A DNA stretch of 64,000 nt, from positions 1,069,501-1,133,500 of the forward strand of contig JAEMWC010000006.1 of the NCBI GenBank assembly GCA_016490735.1. The letters are read 5' to 3'. The notes beneath the pieces are model-generated. The model ran no database searches, had not been told where the DNA came from, and saw only the letters and a program-made list of their open reading frames with translations. Each line of letters starts with the position of its first letter. Position 1 is the stretch's first letter. The translations under genes and the position numbers were made by a program. Positions 55,371 through 64,000 of the stretch are shown piece by piece. Source of the DNA: Pachyseris speciosa (Eukaryota > Cnidaria > Anthozoa > Scleractinia > Pachyseridae).

Positions 55371-57030
55371 CCGACTAGAATTTATAGAACGGGCAAGAGT
55401 GACAAGTTTTGCGTGACGCGCGCGCTTTTAATTCTACAGTACAAATATCCAAATTGTACAATATCGCGGAATATTTGTACTCGTCTCGTGCGTTTTCTGT
55501 ACAGTGACTAACAGAGTTGGATAATAACATCAGGTATTGCAGGACATGATTTTCCTACTTTGTAATAAAGGTTCTCCTTCTGAATCATCATTAGTACCTT
55601 AACCGTTGTCTGTGTTGCAAGTCAGTGGATAAGAATATAGAATGAAGCGTACAGCCTAAGTTTCTGGTTCCTAACTAAATAACAGTAGTATGGTGTCCCC
55701 AGTTAGCCCACATTGGCTAAATGCATTGACACTCGAATAAAGTTCATATTTATCTAATTTCAAAAATAAAAGAAAAGGTTCTTTGAACTTCAAGAGAAGG
55801 GCACGAAGCATAAAACGTAATCGCTTATCAAGTAAATAACTATTTTTGTCAAACAGGAAGGAAGCGTGGAAAAAAAAAGCCGCCCGGTTTTCGCCTCTAT
55901 CCTGACCATCCGTGGCAAAGAGCAAATTTCTTTTTACAGTTTTACTGCCCTAGTGGAATAGCTTTTAAGCAAAAATGGACCTTTATTTCGTGGCCAAACC
56001 AATGGATAAAATTGTTGCCCCAGCCTCCTCAAGGAAGCTAGTATAAGCAGAAGATGAAAGAAAACAACGCCTTCTTCAGTAAGCCTCAGAGAATTGAAGA
56101 AAAGCAAGAAAGCTGCAGAATTACAGGAAGGATTTCAGATGGTGCAATGCGGGCAAGCAACAACAATACAAAGTCGCGATAAAAAGTGACTACAGGCAGG
56201 GAGAATTATGGTTCCTTGAGAATAAACTGCCAGCTTGTTACACTAATATAAAAATAATTTTAACAAATTTTATGAAGCGTTTTTGCCACCAACTCGCTAA
56301 AAGCGAGTTTCAACTACTTGTTCCTTGTCAGTTCTAACTGAAACGGACACTGAGAGTTAATTTAAGTAACACTGGATATAGCTTTGATGACAAGTGATGC
56401 AGTCCTTAGCTGTAAGGCTTGTGTTCCTTATCAGTTGAAACACGGATTTGGGGTGGTGCAACGTGGCCAAGCAATACAGCAATACAACGAAGTAGTGATA
56501 AAAAGTTATAACGGGCAGGAAGAATTATGGTGGTTTCTTGAGAATAAACTGCCAGCTTGTTACATTGATATGAGATTACGAACTTTAAAATGATTTTAAC
56601 AAATTTTATGAAGCGTTTTTGCCAACAACTCGCCAAAAGCGAGTTTCAACTACTTGTTCCTTGTCAGTTGAGACACGTTCTAACTGGAACGGACACTGAA
56701 AGTAACTTTAAGTCGGACACTGGATCTAGCTTTGATGACAAGTGATGCAGGCCTTAGATGTAAAGTTTGTGTTCTTTGTCAGTTGAAACACGCTAACAGC
56801 AGAAACAAAACACTCAAAACCAATAGCCTACAGAGAAAATTAAATGAAGTGACACTGAAAACTTAAGGCGATCATAGTGCAATATCAGTTAGCTTTGATG
56901 ACAGGGGATCAGATGTAGTGCTTAGCTGCCAAGGTTTTTTTGTGTTAACCAATTCATATTTGGCTCTCTTCGTAGCTGCTAAAGCCGATAAATAGATATT
57001 TAGCTGCTTTTATGCATGTTCAGCTGAATA
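55371..57030. repeat. Upstream part of duplicated vWA unit B
   Basis: 55755-56230 and 56340-57030 match 31380-32190 and 27230-28060. In this copy a segment of about 321 bp is doubled (AACTGCCAGCTTGTTACA at 56226 and 56547; GCGTTTTTGCC and the sequence after it at 56277 and 56612). No gene is supported; a 76-codon frame in the doubled part is not conserved. Confidence 0.65.
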
Positions 57031-57374
57031 TTTGAAACCTACTCTACGTTAATCCTTAGTCAACCTCAGTCACGCTAGTTTTCAGAAACTCTACGCATGC
57101 CTATCTTAAACCAAAAACACCGGGTGTTTATGCAGGTTATTTCTACTCTGCGTATAATGATACACTATTCTTCAACAAACCTATCTTATTTCTCTGTACC
57201 ATTCCAAATAACACTGGTTGAAAACCATGCACTCCCTAGCGGCACATACCAACCCCTCACTGGGAGAAATACATTAGATAGACAATGTTCCTTCCCATTT
57301 GAAGCACGTCTTCCGGCTGTGCTTCCTAAAAGACTGACAGTAATTTAGATAAGCAATGCAGGAAGTTTATTTTC

Positions 57375-57382
57375 TATAAAAA
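57375..57382 (+). promoter_or_regulatory. TATA box of vWA gene B
   Basis: TATAAAAA lies 71 bases before the ATG at 57446. The same box is present before the truncated copy (53871-53878) and in degenerate form before gene A. Its position and conservation support a real core promoter. Confidence 0.6.
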
Positions 57383-57445
57383 CACGTTAGTCTCCTTGAA
57401 GATTCCAAACACAGATCACAGCGTAAAGTGTGGAATCAGTCCAAA

Positions 57446-59314
57446 ATGTCACTGCTACAATTTCGCCTTGCTACCGTGGCTTGCTTGATCGTTTTCCTGA
57501 GCGGAAATATCTCAGCCGACGTTATATTTGTATGACTGTCAATTTTTCATCAGATCCGAATGACCAGTATTACCAGGGTAATTATGAATTTTTCTCATCT
57601 TTTTTTGTTTTCCTGACAAAACCATTTTATCCGTAAAGTATACTGCTTAGTCACATTGAAGATCGCGCAGTGATCCAAGTCAAGCCGAATACTGGCGAAT
57701 ATTTAAAGCACACTCGAGGAAACAAAAAGGTATCTTATAAGCTCGAGAATCACCGAAAAGCTATGCTTGCGGTGACAAGATGAACAATTTTTAAGTTGGC
57801 CTAGGCAACTCACTGACCGTTCAGGGAATTGTTTTTAGGTAACAACCTTTAATGCGCGAATCTGGATGCCTTCATGGCTTTATGCATTCGACTAAACAGT
57901 TTGTACGTAGGCGGGATAAGTGTTTGTTGTAGCCTTTTTCAACTCTTTAAATCTTTGCTTGTGATTTTTGCAGCCTTTCAAAATGTGCCATCACCCAATG
58001 TTACCGCAAGTAAACTGATGACCAACTTCCTGGATATTCCTCCAAAGTCGTCTTCTTATCGCCGCATCAGCAAAAGAACGACCCGTTCCTATGTTGAAGA
58101 TATAGTGATTGTCATGGATGGCTCCGGTTCCGTTCCAAGATGCGAATTCAGCAAAGGAAAGAAGGCACTGAAATACATGATGGGGTTGGCAAGTGAAAAA
58201 GGAATTGACTCAAAATATGCTGCAGTGACCTTTTCAACATCAGCCACCGTAAACTTTAAGTTTTTGCCGTACTCTGTAGCGGCAACGGAGATTACTCAGA
58301 TTCCTTATCCAGGTGCTAGCACCAACACCCAGGCCGGTCTGGCAGAAGCGAAGAAACTCTTCGATGACCCTTCATCAGGTAAGCATTTATATCAGGCAAT
58401 ATGTTTTAGAAGAATTAGCAAAGTTAACAAAGAGAAAAGCGCACTTGAGTATTTTTCAGAGTGAGTCGGCGGGAAAGACGTTTAAACAACGCTCTTATGT
58501 CGTTTTGCGTTTCGCCCAGTTTCCGGCAAAATGATTAAAATCGGAATAATTGAAAGCTTAAAAGCGCAAGTGAATAAGCCACAGCGTGACTTGGAAAGGC
58601 TTGGACACATACTAGAAGTTTGTAACAGTACCAACCTTCAACCTTTGAAGTGTTAAAAGACAGAATACCCAAAAAGACGAATGAGATGAGCCTAACGCAA
58701 CTATGAACAAACAAACTAACAATAATCGTTAAACTTCCAACTGATAAATGCTACAAGTGGTAGTTAAGTAAGAATGAACCTAGATTCTTCCGGTAAAATC
58801 TAATCCAACCCTCAAATTAAAGTAAACGTCCGTGTCCCAAAACCATGTGTTAATGCATTGTCTTCCTTAATTTTTCAATATCTGTCCTCCCTGTTAATTG
58901 TTCCTGTAGGTTTCGTTGAAGCTTACCAGCCAGTTACATGCTGTTCCTCTCTTTCTTATGATTCTTAATCTAACTCCAGTGTGTTTTTGCTATGATTATT
59001 TTCAAGGTCGCCGTATCATAGCAAGGAAGATGGTGTTTCTTGTCACTGACGGCCATTCAAACGTGCATCAACACCTGACAATTCCCAAAGGAGATGTATT
59101 GAAACACAGCGGGGTGCAGATTTTTGTGGTTGCAGTTGGAAATTACATTAGCGGTATTGACGAGATGGTGAAAATGGCTTCCTATCCACCGGAAAAGTTT
59201 CTGTACAGAGTTAATAGTCATCACCAATTCTGGGAAGTTGTTAAGTTGGTGATTAAGCAAGTCACTCCAGGGAAATACCAAATCCCTCAGGGCCAGAATG
59301 ACCCACCCTGCTAA
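57446..59314 (+). CDS. Secreted-type vWA protein, gene B (3 exons), first exon frameshifted
   Basis: Exons are 57446-57577, 57974-58378 and 59007-59314, with GT-AG, phase 1 introns as in gene A. The vWA part is intact: EDIVIVMDGSGSV, STNTQAG, VTDGHSN, ending GQNDPPC. It has two extra residues in exon 2 and two in exon 3 compared with gene A, and RRISKR replaces the RVRR site. Exon 1 encodes the same signal peptide (MSLLQFRLATVACLIVFLSG), but a net 5-base change relative to gene A brings TGA in frame at 57533-57535. A second ATG at 57532 is in frame with the rest of the gene (MTVNFSSDPNDQYYQ), so a product without signal peptide is possible. Either a recent pseudogene or a non-secreted isoform; a sequence error could also explain it. 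Confidence 0.7.
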
Positions 59315-61283
59315 AATTGTTGTTGTTTTTCCTTTTTTAGTCAGCAGGTTAGCCGGGTAGTCGTGTCCATTATTTGCAACATATTATCTTGAAACTAAAT
59401 AGACTGGTTTAAAAAAGAGTGCATGTCGGAAGGTTTTTATCATTGTCGTCTGCGTCAGTTTCGCTTTGTTACGCTCTTTGATTGGTTAGCTAAGCTCGCT
59501 CCACTTTCCCAACCCGTGACGTGCTCCAGCTTATTTTATTTCCCGCGCCTGGCGCTGCATACATGTGCTTGCTGAGACGCTGGGCGCAGTTCTTCGAATG
59601 CCGATTAACCATAACCCACGATTGACAGTTAACCAAAGTTTTGAATACCTCGCTTCTAAAGAATTATTTTAAAAAGCAAATTTCACTCTCAAATAGTTAA
59701 GTTTCAGTCAAAAACTAAGGACAAAACCTTTTTTGTTATATGTTTATTGAGCAGAAAGTAAACTGGAGTCGTAATTCACGCTAACCCGGGATCAGTTTAA
59801 CCCATTGACTCCCGAGCATTTTGCCTAAAAACACCTTTTGAAGGCCGTCGGGCCATTTTCTGGCCAGATTTTGGCCAAAAAGAACCAAAACTGCCCAAAA
59901 CGCTGTTTGCTGGTGGAGTTTATCGCGCCCTTCTATTCCTGATGCTTGATATTAGCTTTCAAACTTCGGGCATGCGCAGAAAGCAAAATCACCACCCCTT
60001 CTCCTTCTACCTTTCGCTTTCTCTCCTCCCCTTTTCTTTCGCTTTTCTTGCCTCGCTTTCTTTTTTCTCTTGCTGGGCATTTCCTGGGCTTCCTTTCGTT
60101 GGGAAAAGATTATGAAAAACTTTTAGGATCATAGGATTAGGTGGAAGGAAGTGTAGGTAGGTAGTGGAACAAGATTTTCATTCAAATTTTCGGCTCAACG
60201 TCACTTGGTTTTTTCGCGTTTTCTCCGGCCTGCTAGACGGAATCGTGCTGATTTGGGTATGGTTTAAAAGATCTCTTCCACCTACACATGTCCTGCTACA
60301 TGTAAAAGTTGTCCATGAACATTAAAACTGATGACGTCACAAGCGGCACAAGGGAGGGGGTTCTGCGCGGCCGGTTTTGGCCGGCACGGGTGCCAACGGG
60401 TTAATCGTATTTTGAACAACTGGGCCATGATTGGTTTGTTGCGTTGTTTACGTCTGTTTTGATTGACCAGAGATTACTTTGGTTTAAGTTTTGCGTCAGC
60501 CTACTGCGATATCTTTTGATAGCATATTTCCGGAACAACTATTAACGAAATGGCTCCTGCATTTATAGATGTAGGGAAATTTACTAACATTTTTGGTAGC
60601 ATAAGACTGATTCAAGAGCATTCTTTGATTCCGTTGAAATTTTTCATGAGTTTTTTTGCGGAACACCGCCAGTTGAACGCTACTTTCAATTTTTACCGTT
60701 TCTGTTGTTTAATTTAAATATGATATTCAGAATTATTTGTAGGGCATGGCGCTAAAAATAACCCTTTAAGGTCTAAGGAATAACTTAAAACGGTAGCCTC
60801 GCTTGCATCTAATCAGGCCCTTTTCAATTTACTGAGCTGCGAGAAATTTCAATCCTGAAGAAAATTATAATATGCGTACAACTGGTTTTCGCGGTTTTAT
60901 ATTCATCTTCTAAAGTACCAGTAAAGCTGATTGATGTAATTTTTGTAAAAGGTTGTCAAAAACTGCTGCCAAGGAAATGAAACACTTAGGTCAATCCAAT
61001 AACATTCTCAGGCATTTCAAGAAGAACTCGACTCTAAGCGCTGGTTCAGTGTCTTAAACACCTGTCTCCTTTCCTTAGTGTTGATAAAATGTTCACACGA
61101 AAAGGTTTAATGTGGTTTGTGACTCACAGTATCAAAGCCACAGCTCTTATTTGGGTATTTGAGGCGATTGTTTTTAATATTTAAACCAACTAATCAGTGG
61201 CGGGATCATTATCACCATCTGGGCAAACTCCTCTATGTAAAAGTGTCACTTAAAATTGCAAAAAAGTCCCTTATGTAAGTTTC
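59315..61283. repeat. Downstream part of duplicated vWA unit B
   Basis: It matches 34377-34540 and 36082-37140 with the SINE array absent, preserving the empty target site (CTCTTTGATTGGTTAGC at about 59472). 59800-60410 holds extra DNA without counterpart in unit A, rich in GGCCATTTTCTGGCC-like and pyrimidine-rich words. No gene is supported. Confidence 0.65.
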
Positions 61284-63160
61284 CTTACAGTCCACACTGT
61301 AAGGATGCTTACAGTTGGCACTCTAAGTTATAGCCGGCACTCTTAGGTGCCTTACAATCCTTACTATTAGCGCTCTTACGGTCCGCACTGTAAGCAATCT
61401 TAGTGTATGCACTGTAAGCATTCTTACAGTCCGCACTGTAAGCACTCTTACAGTCCTCAGTGTAAGCATTCTTACAGTCCGCACTGTAAGCACTCTTACA
61501 GTCCTCAGTGTAAGCATTCTTACAGTCCTGACTGTACGCATTCTTACAGTCCGCACTGTAAGCACTCTTACAGTCCGCACTGTAAGCACTCTTACAGTCC
61601 TCAGTGTAAGCATTCTTACAGTCCTGACTGTACGCATTCTTACAGTCCGCACTGTAAGCACTCTTACAGTCCTCAGTGTAAGCACTCTTACAGTCCTGAC
61701 TGTACGCATTCTTACAGTCCGCACTGTAAGCACTCTTACAGTCCGCACTGTAAGCACTCTTACAGTCCTCAGTGTAAGCATTCTTACAGTCCGCACTGTA
61801 AGCACTCTTACAGTCCTGACTGTAAGCACTCTTACAATTCGCATTGTTAGCATTCTTACAGTCCGCACTGTAAGCATTCTTACAGTCCTGACTGTACGCA
61901 TTCTTACAGTCCGCAATGTAAGCACTCTTACAGTCCTCAGTGTAAGCATTCTTACAGTCCGCACTGTAAGCACTCTTACAGTCCGCACTGTAAGCATTCT
62001 TACAGTCCTGACTGTACGCATTCTTACAGTCCGCACTGTAAGCACTCTTACAGTCCTCAGTGTAAGCAATCTTACAGTCCGCACTGTAAGCACTCTTACA
62101 GTCCTCAGTGTAAGCATTCTTACAGTCCTGACTGTACGCATTCTTACAGTCCGCACTGTAAGCACTCTTACAGTCCGCACTGTAAGCACTCTTACAGTCC
62201 GCACTGTAAGCACTCTTACAGTCCTCAGTGTAAGCATTCTTACAGTCCTGACTGTACGCATTCTTACAGTCCGCACTGTAAGCACTCTTACAGTACGCAC
62301 TGTAAGCACTCTTACAGTCCTCAGTGTAAGCATTCTTACAGTCCTGACTGTACGCATTCTTACAGTCCGCACTGTAAGCACTCTTACAGTCCTCAGTGTA
62401 AGCACTCTTACAGTCCTGACTGTACGCATTCTTACAGTCCGCACTGTAAGCACTCTTACAGTCCGCACTGTAAGCACTCTTACAGTCCGCACTGTAAGCA
62501 CTCTTACAGTCCTCAGTGTAAGCATTCTTACAGTCCTCAGTGTAAGCAATCTTACAGTCCTGACTGTAAGCAATCTTACAGTCCTGACTGTAAGCACTCT
62601 TACAGTCCGCACTGTAAGCACTCTTACAGTCCGCACTGTAAGCACTCTTACAGTCCTCAGTGTAAGCATTCTTACAGTACGCACTGTAAGCACTCTTACA
62701 GTCCTCAGTGTAAGCACTCTTACAGTCCTCAGTGTAAGCACTCTTACAGTACGCACTGTAAGCACTCTTACAGTCCTCAGTGTAAGCACTCTTACAGTCA
62801 GGACTGTAAGCATTCTTACAGTCCTGACTGTAAGCACTCTAAAAGTCCCCACTGTAAGCATTCTTACAGTCCCCACTGTAAGCACTCTTACAGTCCTGAC
62901 TGTACGCACTCTTAAAGTCCGCACTGTAAGCAATCTTACAGTCCTGACTGTAAGCAATCTTACAGTCCTGACTGTAAGCACTCTTACAGTCCACACTGTA
63001 AGCGCTCTTACAGTCCGCACAGTAAGCATTCTTAATGTCCTCCCCACTGTAAGCACTCTTATATTCTGTAATAAAAGCCTTTAGAGTCCCTAATGTTAGC
63101 ACTGTTATATTCTGCACTATTAGCTGTTACAGTCCCTACTTTTTGCACTCTTACAGTCCA
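61284..63160. repeat. 24-bp satellite with self-complementary unit, about 70 copies
   Basis: The unit is close to CACTCTTACAGTCCGCACTG plus TAAG. Within it CTTACAGT and ACTGTAAG form an inverted pair around a 4-base spacer, so every unit can form a hairpin. The spacer varies (CCGC, CCTC with AGTG, CCTG with ACTG), and the variant CTGACTGTACGC marks higher-order blocks of 3-4 units (72 or 96 bp), clearest from 61525 to 62540. The edges (61284-61400 and 62880-63160) are degenerate. The 577-codon frame on the minus strand is only the repeat read through, since 24 is a multiple of three. Confidence 0.93.
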
Positions 63161-64000
63161 CGCGTCAGTTCGCACTTTTATTCATTTTCAGTTGTTACTG
63201 GAGTCTAAATTCTTGCAATTCACTGAGTGTTTTAGTCCGCACTTTCAAGGTATAGTATTGTCTACACGGCGTTTAGGGACAGCTCTTTTAGAACTAATTC
63301 CCATTTAAATAAATCTTTGCACCTGTTCGAAACGCATTGCGTCTTTTTGAAATAAGTCTGGACTTATTATAGGCTGTAAAAATTAAGAAAATAATTTGAC
63401 GTTACAAACTGATTTGCATGCATGTTCACAAAGACTTGCCGCGATTCAAATCAGTTTGTGACGTCAAATCAGGAATAGACCCATGGCCCTTACTAACTCG
63501 GTCGTGGGACAGATGATGGCTAGATTTCGTAACTTTTGCAGTCCATAACAAATTCGAGATTTGTTTAAAAAAGGCACAAAAAGGTGCAATGCTTTTCGAT
63601 CAAATAGAAAGATTTATATAAGGAAAATAGTAGTTTGGGAGGACAATGCCCACTATTTTTGGAGTGAAACGTATCGCGAATTTCCAATATCAAACGCAGT
63701 AGTTAATGAACTTCTATAGAAATGTAAGTTTCAAGTTTGAGACAATCCTGACGCTGAAGGTATGCCAAACTGGTCATTATAACATCAACAAACACGCTTT
63801 AAAATGTGTTTTATTTTTTCACTAATCGCAAAACTAGATTCCTTTTACGTGTTACTTTGTAATTAAGGTGTAGCCTAGGCCACTTGTGTATGGAAGATTT
63901 CCCCAGCACTCCCGTTCAACGTGACCTCTTTAAATATTAATTTTGTCCCATAGATTTCCAACATTGAGCGACGAGGGAGCGGGGAATTTTCCAACACAAT
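63161..64000. other. Non-coding, with one inverted repeat
   Basis: GACGTTACAAACTGATTTG (63400) faces CAAATCAGTTTGTGACGTC (63449-63467) around a 30-base spacer, a small foldback element. Nothing else is recognised. Confidence 0.5.

Noticed and set aside
57446..57577. Splicing from GT at 57521 to rescue the signal peptide of gene B
   Set aside because: That exon would end in phase 0 while exon 2 needs phase 1, and an intron from 57521 to CAG at 57551-57553 would be too short.
61323..63056. 577-codon Arg/Thr/Val-rich frame on the minus strand and the 147-codon Cys/His/Ser-rich frame on the plus strand
   Set aside because: Both are the 24-bp satellite read through. The period is a multiple of three, so long frames arise automatically, and no unique start or flanking gene structure exists.
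61284..63160. CRISPR-like array of short palindromic repeats
   Set aside because: The spacers are 4-8 bases and are themselves repeated, no cas genes exist, and the surroundings are eukaryotic. It is a satellite.

Overview
The window looks like nuclear DNA of an anthozoan cnidarian, probably a stony coral. It is AT-rich, has long non-coding stretches and spliced genes with GT/AG introns, and carries many foldback MITEs, CR1-like and L1/Tx1-like LINEs, Penelope-like elements (PLEs) and tRNA-derived SINEs. The taxon is inferred from repeat types and not proven. There is no prokaryotic operon structure.

Only three host genes can be supported. (1) A single-exon gene on the minus strand (8683-10821) encodes a 712-residue secretory-pathway membrane protein of unknown function. 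It has about eight membrane segments and a C-terminal PDZ-ligand tail. (2) A three-exon gene on the plus strand (32630-34376) encodes a small secreted von Willebrand factor A (vWA) protein. (3) A paralogue (57446-59314) has a signal-peptide exon broken by a frameshift. A third, truncated promoter plus exon 1 lies at 53520-54016. The vWA genes sit in degenerate segmental duplications of about 5-6 kb (about 30.0-37.1 kb and 55.7-61.2 kb, with gene-less relatives at 25.8-29.1 kb and 19.5-21.1 kb).

Layout: 0-8.6 kb is MITEs, two opposed 16-bp minisatellites and dispersed repeats. 8.7-10.8 kb is the membrane-protein gene. 11.4-18.5 kb is a tandem array of a 1.75-2 kb repeat into which a MITE and a 559-bp foldback element have inserted. 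18.5-19.3 kb holds a tRNA-like sequence and a LINE tail. 19.3-32 kb is repeats, including a GIY-YIG relic of a PLE. 32.6-36.1 kb is vWA gene A followed by a 1.5-kb array of tRNA-derived SINE units. 39.4-40.0 kb is a tandem, hammerhead-ribozyme-bearing element (retrozyme). 40.8-44.2 kb is a 5'-truncated L1/Tx1 LINE. 45.0-49.0 kb holds two head-to-head PLE copies, each ending in a hammerhead ribozyme. 49.2-51.1 kb is a broken CR1-like LINE. 52.4-61.2 kb holds the vWA duplications. 61.3-63.1 kb is a 24-bp satellite whose unit is self-complementary.

The most interesting system is the pairing of a small tandem retrozyme (254-bp period, two hammerhead cores, flanked by a 13-bp direct repeat) with PLEs that carry a hammerhead of the same class and nearly the same stem III. 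This is what would be expected if PLE machinery mobilises small ribozyme-processed RNAs. A damaged, inverted retrozyme relic lies at 23.5 kb.
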